Source of the DNA: an uncultured Lachnospiraceae bacterium
GTDB lineage: Bacteria; Bacillota; Clostridia; Lachnospirales; Lachnospiraceae
Assembly (NCBI GenBank): GCA_910588655.1
Contig: CAJUPJ010000034.1
Location: 1-40,293 of the forward strand
Length of the DNA stretch: 40,293 nucleotides
Reading direction: 5' to 3'
Shown: positions 25,966-33,664 of the stretch, piece after piece
Layout of the letters: the number at the start of each line of letters is the position of its first letter
Position numbering within the stretch: position 1 is the stretch's first letter
Notes under the pieces: model-generated
Told to the model about the DNA's origin: nothing
Databases searched by the model: none
Seen by the model: the letters and a program-made list of their open reading frames with translations, nothing else
Position numbers and translations under genes: made by a program

Positions 25966-26580
25966 ATGAAACGTATTCCAGAACATATTGGCATTATTCC
26001 AGATGGTAACAGGCGGTGGGCAAAATTAAATGGATTAAGAAAAGAAGAAGGTTATGTACATGGGCTTGAACCAGGTTTAAAACTGATTAAAACAGCACAA
26101 AATTATGGCATAAAAGAATTAACCTATTATGGATTTACAGTTGATAACTGTAAAAGACCAAAAGAACAGGTTACTGCATTTTCAAAAGCATGTATAAGTG
26201 CTGTTGAAATGGCTGGACAGGAAAATACGGAATTACATGTAATTGGCAATACAAATTCCCCTTGTTTTCCTAAAGAGCTGCTTCCATATACATCCCGCAG
26301 GAATAAAACCACCTCTGGTAATAAAATGCTAAAAGTAAACTTCCTGATAAATTATGGCTGGAAATGGGACATGAGGAATGGATGGGCATCCCAGGAAATA
26401 CCAAGAATTGACCTGGTAATCCGTTGGGGCGGTATGTGCCGCTTATCTGGTTTTCTGCCCATCCAGACCGTTTATTCAGATTTCTATATTGTAAAAGAAT
26501 TATGGCCAGATTTCCAGGAAAAACAATTTACAGATGCGTTACAATGGTACCAGAAACAGGATATTACTTTAGGTGGATAG
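25966..26580 (+). CDS. Short cis-prenyltransferase, undecaprenyl diphosphate synthase-like
   Basis: Protein of 204 residues similar to UppS, which condenses isopentenyl diphosphate units. The catalytic aspartate is in IPDGNRRWA near residue 13, the IPP-binding arginines in IRWGGMCRLSGF, and NYGW and LWPDF match UppS. Differences: it is 30-50 residues shorter than normal UppS, the flexible loop motif SSENWNRP becomes TVDNCKRP, and the usual NFLLWQxAYAE is GFLPIQTVYSD. It is probably a divergent paralogue making a shorter or different prenyl diphosphate rather than the cell-wall carrier. The ATG at 25966 follows GGAGG by five bases. Its 3' end overlaps the convergent ABC gene by 12 bases. Confidence 0.82.
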   Translation: MKRIPEHIGIIPDGNRRWAKLNGLRKEEGYVHGLEPGLKLIKTAQNYGIKELTYYGFTVDNCKRPKEQVTAFSKACISAVEMAGQENTELHVIGNTNSPCFPKELLPYTSRRNKTTSGNKMLKVNFLINYGWKWDMRNGWASQEIPRIDLVIRWGGMCRLSGFLPIQTVYSDFYIVKELWPDFQEKQFTDALQWYQKQDITLGG

Positions 26581-28452
26581 TGAACAATGGGATGTATTGT
26601 AATAGTATTGTGCCTGTGCACTCCACAGTTCATAATATTTCCCGCCTATATCTTTAACAAGCTCCTCATGTGTCCCTTCCTGTACAACTTTCCCCCTGTC
26701 CAGCACAAGAATTCTGTCACACATACGGCAGGAGGACAGGCGGTGGCTAATAGAAATTAATGTTTTGCTTTCTGTAATTTCACTAAAGTTTTTATAAATC
26801 TCATATTCTGCATAAGGGTCTAATGCTGCCGATGGCTCATCCAGAACCATAAGCCCTGCATCTTTATAAATTGCCCTTGCTATTGCCACTTTTTGCTGTT
26901 CACCGCCAGACAGGTCTGTGCCATTCTCATCAAAATCACTAAAAACTGGCTGCCTTATTCCATTCTTTAACTGTAACAGCTTCTCTTCTAATCCTGCCTT
27001 TACCAGCGCATCCTCCACTCTTGCTATATCATAATCTCTTGATGCTGCAACATTTTCTCCTAGTGAAAATGGAAATAAAGAAAAATCCTGGAACACTGTG
27101 GCAATACACGCAATGTATTTTTCAAAAGGAATTTCTGTAATGTCTTTTCCATTTAGTAAAATCTTCCCCTCCGAAGGCTTGTATAATCCGCAGACCAGCT
27201 TAACCAGGGTTGTTTTGCCAGACCCGTTTTCGCCTGCTATTGCCAGTTTATCTCCTGCATGGAGTTTCAGGTTTATATTTTCCAGAACATATGTATTACT
27301 TTCTGGATAGCAGAAGCTGACATCTCTAACTTCCAGTTCTTCAAATATAAGCTCACAATCATCTGTTATTCCACCGCCTGCTTCTGGCATATCTATATAC
27401 TTGAAAAATTTAACCAGATGTTCATTATTATTGCGCAGGTCGGTAATAATCTGTGCAATTTGCGAAAGCGCCTCAACCACCATAGTTACTGCTGCATACA
27501 TCAACAGAATACTTCCAGTTCCAATTGCACCCTGCATAGCCATTTTTCCTGTTAAAAGGTAAATGACACAACCGCAAATACAAGAACTCATAAATTTAAT
27601 GCCATCATACAAATTAACAGCATGCATTTCCTTCTCTTTTCCCTTTGCAAAGTGTTCATAACACTTCTCCTGGCATTCTGACAGGATTAAATCATCTGGT
27701 TCATAAATTCTGGCATCCAGTGCGGCATTTTCATCCAGCAAATACTCCCTTGTATAAAATTCACCAAAACTAATATATTTAGAACCATGCTGGAAAACAT
27801 CAAAGTTTACATCAAATCTTTTAGATGAAGTTTTACAGGTAATATAAGAACACAATACTATTAACAGTAAAATAACAAGGATAAAAACGGATGTATCCGC
27901 AACATCGGAATTCTGCCTGGTATCCCAGCGGGCAACCAGATATAAATAGCGTAAAAACAGAATAACCGCAATAACAAGGATAGCTGAATTATGGAATAAT
28001 GTATCCATATCCCAGTACAAACTTGCCATGCCAGCCCCTGAAACAATTATGCTTCCTGTCACCTCATCCCTCAGTTTTCTTGTACTGCTTTTTTCCAAAT
28101 CTTCGTAGCAAAGCCTGTAAGTTTTATCTGTCAGTACAATTTCGTGGCAGCTAAAAAGCCGCCTGCCACCAGCTTCTATCCTGCTGTCTTTTTTTGCTTT
28201 CCATACACTTAATAGAAAAACTATACCAAGACCTGTAAAACAAATAAAGATTAGCTGTCTGAAATCTGCCTGCCCAAGCAATCCATCTATCATATAAGCC
28301 GTCACTGCTGTTATAATAAATGGAAGTATGGCATCCAGTATTCCCCTTACCAAAACCTGGCGCATTTGTCCAGGCAAAATATTGTTAAACTCTTTTATTC
28401 CTCTGTAAACCAGCACGCAGTCCTGCCTGAAAGTCCTGTTATTCTTCTTCAT
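26569..28452 (-). CDS. ABC exporter subunit, permease-ATPase fusion (second of pair)
   Basis: Half-transporter of 627 residues: about six N-terminal membrane helices (residues about 30-310) and a C-terminal ATPase. Walker A GENGSGKTTLVKL, signature LSGGEQQKVAIARA, Walker B LMVLDEPSAALDP and the switch histidine in ISHRLSS are all present, so this site looks fully active. Its ATG follows the stop of the upstream subunit directly (TAAATG), implying coupled translation and a heterodimer. Family and layout fit multidrug or peptide export; the cargo is not shown. No biosynthetic genes or immunity partner lie beside it. Confidence 0.9.
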   Translation of the reverse strand: MKKNNRTFRQDCVLVYRGIKEFNNILPGQMRQVLVRGILDAILPFIITAVTAYMIDGLLGQADFRQLIFICFTGLGIVFLLSVWKAKKDSRIEAGGRRLFSCHEIVLTDKTYRLCYEDLEKSSTRKLRDEVTGSIIVSGAGMASLYWDMDTLFHNSAILVIAVILFLRYLYLVARWDTRQNSDVADTSVFILVILLLIVLCSYITCKTSSKRFDVNFDVFQHGSKYISFGEFYTREYLLDENAALDARIYEPDDLILSECQEKCYEHFAKGKEKEMHAVNLYDGIKFMSSCICGCVIYLLTGKMAMQGAIGTGSILLMYAAVTMVVEALSQIAQIITDLRNNNEHLVKFFKYIDMPEAGGGITDDCELIFEELEVRDVSFCYPESNTYVLENINLKLHAGDKLAIAGENGSGKTTLVKLVCGLYKPSEGKILLNGKDITEIPFEKYIACIATVFQDFSLFPFSLGENVAASRDYDIARVEDALVKAGLEEKLLQLKNGIRQPVFSDFDENGTDLSGGEQQKVAIARAIYKDAGLMVLDEPSAALDPYAEYEIYKNFSEITESKTLISISHRLSSCRMCDRILVLDRGKVVQEGTHEELVKDIGGKYYELWSAQAQYYYNTSHCSLST

Positions 28453-30327
28453 TTACATTGCCCCCGTTTCTTCTGCATAATACCTGCTTTGTACGCGGAA
28501 CATATCTGCATAAGTCCCGTTTTTGCCCATCAGTTCCTCATGAGTTCCCATTTCTGTAATCCTGCCATTTTCCAGAAAAATAATTCTGTCACAAAATCTG
28601 GTAGAAGCCAGCCTGTGTGATATAAAAAAAGAAGTTTTTTCTCTGGCAAGGCCACGGTACTTCTGGTAAATTTCATTTTCCGCAACAGGGTCTAATGCAG
28701 CCGCCGGTTCATCCAGGATAAGTACAGGTGCATCCTTATATAGTGCCCTTGCTAACAAAAGCCTTTGCTCCTGTCCGCCAGAAAGTTCCGCACCACCAGT
28801 CACATTTTTTACCAGACAGGTTTTTTCCTTATCTGGCATTGACTTTACCTTTTCCTCCAAGCCTACATTCCTTAATATATCCCACATTCTTTTTTCTTCC
28901 CCAGAAACTGGCAGTCCAGTGGGAGCTGCCTGCTGTAAGCCAGAACTTTTTCTGCTCCATGCTGTCTTTTTCAACATAATATTTTCTGCAATGCTCACTG
29001 GCAGTAATTTTGAATTTTGGAATACAGCAGCAAAATTGGAATAATAGCATCTTTTCTGTATTCTGGAAATATCTTTACCATTAGCCAGAACCACACCCTC
29101 GTCTGGTGTAAGCATACCACATAATAGTTTTACCAATGTGGATTTCCCTGCCCCGTTTACACCAACAACTGCAATTTTCTCCCCAGCCTTTACACTGAGG
29201 TTTAATCCCTTTATAACAGGAATAACCTGCTCTCCTTCCTCACCAGTGATGTGGTAAGAATAGTGTACATTTTTAAATTCAAAAGAAATTGGTGTCTGGA
29301 ATTTATACTCTTCTGTTTTATTTTCATCCTCTGGCAATTTCATAAACTCATAAAAATCACTAACATACCCTGATACTTCCTTATACCCTGATAAAGAATT
29401 TGCAATCTTTACCAGCCAAATCCCAATACCAGATATAGCAGTAAAATACATGGCAAACTCTCCAGCAGTCATCTGCGTATTTAAAAATAAATACAGTAAA
29501 AATAAATATCCAACACTATCCCGTAGCAATATCATTGCTGCAGTAACAAACATATGGAACATCTGCCATTTCTGGATATCGGATTCCACTTTGCATTTTT
29601 TCTGTACTACCATACTGGTAATTTCCCTAAGCATTGAAATCATTGAATATACCCTGATATCCTTTGCTTCTTTTATACCCTTTGTGCCATAGGCTATGTA
29701 ATTCATCCTGCGGTCTGCCCCCGCTCTTTCCTCTTTGTAGCTTTGCTTTTTCTTTTCAATTTCCAGTCCTGTAAATAACTCTGCCAGAAACAACACACAC
29801 AGAAATAAAAGCATCAGCACATGGAGTTTCCCAACCACAAAAGAATATACAATCAGACCGGAAACTGCTTCCAGTATAGCGCCTTCCCTGCTTAGAAAAT
29901 CCACAATCCCCCAGTTGGGACTGCTGGTTAATTGTCTTGCTTTCTCAATCTTAAGTTTTCCCTTCCCGGAAAATAATGCTTCAAAATTCATAGACAGCAT
30001 TTTCTTTTCCCACAAAAGATTTAATCTACGGTATAAAAATGTCTGGGATATTTTTGAAATTTCATTGTGTAAAAACATATTTACCAGCGTTAAAGCAGTA
30101 AATACTGCCCCAGTAAAAATTATGTTTCTGGTAAAATCACAAAATCCGGTTTCTGTCTGCACTGCATCCAGAACGGTTTTAGGTAATATCATCAGGACTA
30201 CTGACAAAGCCGCCTGGACTACCGCAGCCAGGACAGGTAATAGATTACTGTACCATTTATAACAGGCAAGTTCATGACGCAAAAAGGAAAGAGCTTCCTT
30301 ATTTGCAAGATTATTTAATTTATTCAT
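28453..30327 (-). CDS. ABC exporter subunit, permease-ATPase fusion (first of pair)
   Basis: Half-transporter of 624 residues with N-terminal membrane helices and a C-terminal ATPase: Walker A GVNGAGKSTLVKLL, signature LSGGQEQRLLLARA, Walker B VLILDEPAAALDP, switch histidine in ISHRLAS. Both subunits of this pair keep consensus catalytic glutamates, unlike many heterodimeric exporters in which one site is degenerate. The start is the ATG at 30327, six bases after AGGA. The open frame continues 73 codons upstream, but that part runs through a terminator and has no ribosome binding site, so I exclude it. Expression seems controlled by the leader at 30328-30680. Confidence 0.9.
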   Translation of the reverse strand: MNKLNNLANKEALSFLRHELACYKWYSNLLPVLAAVVQAALSVVLMILPKTVLDAVQTETGFCDFTRNIIFTGAVFTALTLVNMFLHNEISKISQTFLYRRLNLLWEKKMLSMNFEALFSGKGKLKIEKARQLTSSPNWGIVDFLSREGAILEAVSGLIVYSFVVGKLHVLMLLFLCVLFLAELFTGLEIEKKKQSYKEERAGADRRMNYIAYGTKGIKEAKDIRVYSMISMLREITSMVVQKKCKVESDIQKWQMFHMFVTAAMILLRDSVGYLFLLYLFLNTQMTAGEFAMYFTAISGIGIWLVKIANSLSGYKEVSGYVSDFYEFMKLPEDENKTEEYKFQTPISFEFKNVHYSYHITGEEGEQVIPVIKGLNLSVKAGEKIAVVGVNGAGKSTLVKLLCGMLTPDEGVVLANGKDISRIQKRCYYSNFAAVFQNSKLLPVSIAENIMLKKTAWSRKSSGLQQAAPTGLPVSGEEKRMWDILRNVGLEEKVKSMPDKEKTCLVKNVTGGAELSGGQEQRLLLARALYKDAPVLILDEPAAALDPVAENEIYQKYRGLAREKTSFFISHRLASTRFCDRIIFLENGRITEMGTHEELMGKNGTYADMFRVQSRYYAEETGAM

Positions 30328-30339
30328 AATAATTCCTTT

Positions 30340-30424
30340 CTGGTATCCTGTATTTCTCAATATTGCAACATAAAAAAAGCAGGGATTTCCCTGCAACAAC
30401 ATGGCCACTATTAAAAGATACCAG
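30340..30424 (-). promoter_or_regulatory. Long-range pairing next to the exporter ribosome binding site
   Basis: Minus-strand CTGGTATC (30417-30424) and GATACCAG (30340-30347) are exact complements. They enclose the terminator at 30372-30394, and the second arm ends one base before the AAGGA site (30334-30338) of the first ABC gene. A helix here would sit against the ribosome binding site. Confidence 0.5.
30372..30394 (-). terminator. Intrinsic terminator in the ABC exporter leader (distal)
   Basis: Minus-strand GCAGGGAAATCCCTGC, then seven T. It stands 45 bases upstream of the exporter start and downstream of the promoter at 30651, so it must be read through for expression. Confidence 0.8.
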
Positions 30425-30490
30425 AAAATAACTATATAAACTATATATCTTAAAGAAGTGCCATGATTTGTATATGGGAAAGAATAACAG

Positions 30491-30525
30491 CCAACACTCC
30501 CGCTATAAGCGGATAAAGTTATTGG
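30491..30525 (-). promoter_or_regulatory. Imperfect hairpin between the two leader terminators
   Basis: CCAA/TTGG, ACT/AGT and CCGC/GCGG arms nest around the loop TTATA, giving an interrupted 11-bp stem. There is no T-run, so it is not a terminator. It may be part of an alternative fold of the leader. Confidence 0.4.
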
Positions 30526-30544
30526 ACAAAAATAATACGTACAC

Positions 30545-30564
30545 AAAAAAGCACATCTGTGCTT
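30545..30564 (-). terminator. Intrinsic terminator in the ABC exporter leader (proximal)
   Basis: Minus-strand AAGCACAGATGTGCTT followed by a T-run (six T in all). Its first arm begins within the stop codon of the 20-codon leader ORF at 30563-30625, so a ribosome finishing that ORF would cover it. Confidence 0.75.
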
Positions 30565-30625
30565 AATTTATTTGCTTTACACTTATTAACGTATTCTTCC
30601 ACATGAACAAATCAACATGACACAT
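30563..30625 (-). CDS. Candidate leader peptide of 20 residues
   Basis: ATG at 30625 lies four bases after AAGGA (within AAGGAAGG, 30627-30634) and the frame ends at the base of the proximal terminator. The peptide begins MCHVDLFMW and ends VKQIN. An alternative start at 30618, eight bases from the same site, gives a 10-residue peptide beginning MLICSCGR and ending at 30586. Tiny ORFs of this kind control some drug exporters by ribosome stalling, as bmrB does for bmrCD in B. subtilis. Coding status is unproven. Confidence 0.4.
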   Translation of the reverse strand: MCHVDLFMWKNTLISVKQIN

Positions 30626-30650
30626 ACCTTCCTTTTTCTTTTTCATGCTT

Positions 30651-30679
30651 ATAATACACCAATCATAATTCTGTGTCAA
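30651..30679 (-). promoter_or_regulatory. Strong sigma-A promoter of the ABC exporter leader
   Basis: TTGACA (30674-30679), 17-base spacer and TATTAT (30651-30656) on the minus strand. The start of transcription should be near 30644, which gives a leader of about 315 bases before the first ABC gene. Confidence 0.75.
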
Positions 30680-30820
30680 TATTTAAAATTTTTGAATTTA
30701 ACTATTTTTTATTACAAATGTAATTCAAATTTCTTTCTTCCCATCTATCCAGATGTGGTAACATATATCACAACTCAATTATTATAATAATTTTCACTAT
30801 ATTATTTTTTTAAATTATAA

Positions 30821-31348
30821 TTAAACTAATAAAAAGTTTTTGCAATCTTGCAAATCACTAATGTTTTCTACATTAAATTTACTGTTATCCAATTTAAGTA
30901 TTTTACCCCTTAGTGTATCAATTAACTTTTGGCTTTTAGAATATATTATTATATTATAATTAGAATATAGGGATGCTCTAAATAATATTAATTCATATTT
31001 TTCTATCAGTTGATTTATACACTTTAAATCAACTGTATTAAATGGGCACTGTTCAAATGGTAACTGGAAAGTTCTTCTATTAACTAATATACCAGATACA
31101 TATTCCTGAACCAAATTAAAATTTTTTATTTCTTCCATTCTGATAATATACATATTATAAAGTCCATTAGAAGAAAATAATATGTTATATCCGTTATTTA
31201 TTTCATCAATAATGCTTTTGTTTTCCTTGGAATTAAGTATTTCTAAAATTAAATCTATTTTATCAAACTTATTCTTTAATATATTAATTATTTCTTCTTC
31301 AACTTTATATTCAATGTTATTAAATCCAACATCAAAATCAAAATCCAT
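30821..31348 (-). CDS. Unrecognised AT-rich island protein, possibly 5'-truncated
   Basis: Protein of 175 residues, lysine/isoleucine/asparagine rich, starting MDFDFDVGFNN and ending CKNFLLV. I recognise no domain. No signal peptide or membrane helix is visible. There is no ribosome binding site before the ATG, and the frame remains open and protein-like for about 33 more codons upstream (YFPFDQVKGKLKFYGLYLSA), running into the end of the gene at 31414. The real start has probably been lost or is fused to the preceding gene by a frameshift or recombination. Position in an island of immunity-type genes suggests, without proof, an immunity protein. Confidence 0.5.
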   Translation of the reverse strand: MDFDFDVGFNNIEYKVEEEIINILKNKFDKIDLILEILNSKENKSIIDEINNGYNILFSSNGLYNMYIIRMEEIKNFNLVQEYVSGILVNRRTFQLPFEQCPFNTVDLKCINQLIEKYELILFRASLYSNYNIIIYSKSQKLIDTLRGKILKLDNSKFNVENISDLQDCKNFLLV

Positions 31349-31413
31349 ATGTGAAAAATTATCAACAGTGCTATAAGCTGATAAATATAAACCATAAAAT
31401 TTTAATTTTCCTT

Positions 31414-31824
31414 TTACCTGGTCAAAAGGAAAATAATTATTGTAAGAGAACTATCCCATGCAACAATTTCTATCTCTGCAAATGGATGCTGGATAGATAT
31501 TGGATTTTGCCAAAATCCAGTGTATCCATCTGCCTGTGGCAACTTATTTTTCAGAACATCTTCTTTGTCCACACTTTTATGAAATCCAGAAAAAACTCCC
31601 CATATCCATTGAAAATCTTCATTTTTGCATATATCTGTTAATCCATCCCCTGTCATCCAGCAATACTCCCCTGACAACTTTTTTAAATATTCTATATTCT
31701 GAGGATAACATTCATATCCAGAAACCAGCCAGTTATACTCCTTCTGTATATTGTCAATTGAATTAAAAATATTTTTTAATAATGTAAAACATTCCCCACC
31801 TTTCTCTAAAATAGCACCTTTCAT
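31414..31824 (-). CDS. Unrecognised small immunity-like protein
   Basis: Protein of 136 residues beginning MKGAILEKGGECFTLLKN, with NWLVSGYECYPQNIEYL, a tryptophan-rich centre (DFQWIWGVFSGF) and PFAEIEIVAWDSSLTIIIF near the end. AAGGAG precedes the ATG at good spacing, so expression is likely. The short W-x-V-x-G-x-E-like N-terminal pattern recalls DUF2691-type proteins, but I am not sure. The last residues (LLTR) look like an out-of-frame tail and the following gene starts with no ribosome binding site, so the C-terminus may be altered. It lies just after the TnpB right end. Confidence 0.55.
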   Translation of the reverse strand: MKGAILEKGGECFTLLKNIFNSIDNIQKEYNWLVSGYECYPQNIEYLKKLSGEYCWMTGDGLTDICKNEDFQWIWGVFSGFHKSVDKEDVLKNKLPQADGYTGFWQNPISIQHPFAEIEIVAWDSSLTIIIFLLTR

Positions 31825-31877
31825 TATTACTCCTTTTATAGCTTATTAAAAATTTTTGTTTTATGTATTTTCCATTA

Positions 31878-31950
31878 GTAAACTACTCATTGTCTAAAGC
31901 CAATGGGCTTCCTGCTTCACCGGTCTCGTAACCTACTATCTCCACAGGCG
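31878..31950 (-). ncRNA. TnpB right end and probable omega-RNA 3' part
   Basis: Immediately after the decayed tnpB, the minus strand carries GAAGCAGGAAGCCC, a short hairpin (CATTG/CAATG, arms at 31901-31905 and 31888-31892) and GTAGTTTAC at the end. This is the usual right-end layout of IS200/IS605-type tnpB elements, where the guide RNA overlaps the 3' end of the gene and its guide lies just beyond the boundary. The boundary at 31878 is set by likeness to such ends. With the protein broken, any RNA would have to work with TnpB from another locus. Confidence 0.45.
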
Positions 31951-32887
31951 TTAATTTGGGCAGTCCCATTCTCTTACTGCTAAATCTTTTGTACCGGCAT
32001 TTTTATATCCACAATTAGAACATATCTGGCTGCTGGCATAGAATGTATCTATTTTAACATATTCCCTTCCATTCCATTTTGCCTTATACTCAAACTGCCT
32101 TATTAATTCGTGCCACGATACATCGGCGATTGATTTTGCCAGATGATGGTTTTTTACCATATTTTTTATCTGTAAATTTTCCGAAACTGTCACTTGGTTT
32201 TCGCTGATAATCTTATGGGAAACCTTATGCAGATAATCTTTTCTGGTATTTGTAATCTTCTAATGGCATAATGCTATTTTCTTTTTCTGTTTATAATAGT
32301 TCTTACTCCTTTTTTCTTTATGCGGTAACTGCCTTTGCAGTTTTGCAAGTTTTTTCCCATACTTCTTTATGATTTTGGGATTTGTGTACTTTTTCCCGTC
32401 TGATGTAATGCATAAATCTTTTATACCTAAATCCAAACCTATGTTTTTATCCATGTGCGGCAATTCCATATGTTCTGTTTCCACAAGAGCTGATACATAA
32501 TATTTCCCGCTTGGTACTTGGGAAATTGTGGCTGATTTTATCTGTCCATCAAATTCCCTGTGCAGTTCCGCCTTCATTTTTCCCAACTTTGGCAGTTTTA
32601 TTTTTCCGCTCTCAAAATCTGCCGCAATATTTCCATTCGTGAAATTTTGTCGTATAGGATTTATGGTTATCATGTCTGCTCTTAAATTTAGGATAACCTG
32701 CATGTTCTTTAAAAAATTTCTGGTATGCGGAATCCATATTGTAAATAGCGTTCATCAGGGCAAACTTATCCACTTCTTTCAGCCATTCATATTCTTTCTT
32801 TAATTCCCTGTTGCAGTAATTATTGCAATCTGTTTTACTAACAGACTTGTTTTCTTTTAAAATATTTTTATTGAGAATTTTATTAAA
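31951..32887 (-). pseudogene. tnpB: Decayed TnpB (IS200/IS605 family OrfB)
   Basis: Remnant of an RNA-guided nuclease of a transposon. Pieces: ELKKEYEWLKEVDKFAL and YPKFKSRHDNHKSYTT; then, after an extra A in the A-run at 32645-32648, the frame continues as FTNGNIAADFE with the RuvC-I motif GLDLGIKDL; an in-frame TAG at 32260-32262 replaces a codon after CH; the same frame then resumes, with the RuvC-II glutamate in VSENLQIKNM and the first zinc-finger pair CSNCG. It stops at WDCPN: the second zinc pair and the RuvC-III aspartate (normally CGxxHDRDxNA) are deleted. The first 40 or so residues are missing too. No TnpA is present. Clearly not functional. Confidence 0.88.
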
Positions 32888-33028
32888 TTCAATTATTTCT
32901 CCATTAACATTATAAGTATAACCCTGGACAGTTAAAAATTTTCTTAAATTACAATCAGATGGTTTTAACTCTGCAGCAAGTTTAACTCCTGTATATAAAT
33001 TATTTATTTGTCTTATATCTAGTTTCAA
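32888..33028 (-). pseudogene. 5' fragment of an unknown gene fused in frame to the tnpB remnant
   Basis: About 47 codons starting at a TTG (33028) seven bases after AGAGGAG, reading MKLDIRQINN to NGEIIE, then passing without a stop into TnpB-like sequence. TnpB proteins do not begin like this, and the ribosome binding site is strong, so this is the real beginning of another gene whose remainder is lost. I do not recognise the family. Confidence 0.55.
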
Positions 33029-33132
33029 ATTAATTACTCCTCTAATCTGCTTCTGTACTTGCCTGCTGGCAAAACATAAAGCATCCCGGCTGTTTCATAA
33101 ATTTTTAAACACTTACTAAAGCCTGTTGCCAC

Positions 33133-33164
33133 TTAAAAGACTGCCAGATATACCAGTCTTTTAA
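33133..33164. repeat. Perfect 11-bp inverted repeat
   Basis: TTAAAAGACTG (33133-33143) and CAGTCTTTTAA (33154-33164), 10-base loop, in the 219-base gap between the Imm1-like gene and the tnpB remnant. It could end minus-strand transcripts of the Imm1-like gene, though without a clear U-tract, or mark an old element end. Confidence 0.5.
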
Positions 33165-33247
33165 ACTTTTTTAATTGTGATAAAACATATTTTTTATATG
33201 CCATCAATGCAAATCTGCACACACTATACCAAAAAACATCTTTGGTG

Positions 33248-33652
33248 CTAAAAACCATAATCAAATTCTATATCATATAATTCTACCCAATTAATAAACC
33301 CAGGAATTTTTTTTGTTAAAATAAATTGTTTAATTATTTTATATGCTTCATTGCGGCTTACATAGCTACATGTTGGAATTTTCATTGGTTCCCCTCCTAC
33401 TAAATGCTCTATAGTATTTACTTCAATATTCTTATTAAATGGTACTAAATAATCCGGATGGCTCATTATAAAAAAGCCATATGGCTCATCATAAAAAAAT
33501 ATTAAACATTCATTACAGCCTTCAATCTCAAAACATGAATCTCCACTTCCTTGTTTCCAATATTCATCATTTTTATTAAAAAATATATCCTTTATGAATG
33601 ATTCATTTGGATTTTCAACTGGTTCTCCTACTGGTCCATTATATATTACCAT
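33248..33652 (-). CDS. Imm1-like immunity family protein
   Basis: Protein of 134 residues. The C-terminal pattern (VSRNEAYKIIKQFILTKKIP, then NWVEL) and the preceding LIFFYDEPYGFFIM strands resemble the Imm1 family of immunity proteins, which protect against nuclease or deaminase toxins of polymorphic toxin systems. GGEPMKIPTCSYV lies in the middle. No signal peptide. I start at the ATG at 33652, six bases after GGGTG; a GTG three codons earlier has no ribosome binding site. No matching toxin is in the window, so this is an orphan immunity gene if the call is right. Confidence 0.55.
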   Translation of the reverse strand: MVIYNGPVGEPVENPNESFIKDIFFNKNDEYWKQGSGDSCFEIEGCNECLIFFYDEPYGFFIMSHPDYLVPFNKNIEVNTIEHLVGGEPMKIPTCSYVSRNEAYKIIKQFILTKKIPGFINWVELYDIEFDYGF

Positions 33653-33664
33653 ACATTTCACCCA

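Noticed and set aside
26569..30327. Bacteriocin or lanthipeptide export cluster
   Set aside because: No peptidase C39 domain, modification enzyme or convincing precursor gene is adjacent; the short leader ORFs look regulatory.
30328..30546. A 73-codon N-terminal extension of the first ABC subunit
   Set aside because: The frame is open but begins with TTG, has no ribosome binding site, and runs through a perfect terminator hairpin; the ATG at 30327 has AGGA at proper spacing.
31951..32703. Two functional small TnpB proteins
   Set aside because: They share one frame split by a TAG and lack the final catalytic aspartate and zinc ligands.
32612..33028. One intact 138-residue gene
   Set aside because: It is a chimera of an unknown gene start and the front of TnpB, ending at a frameshift.
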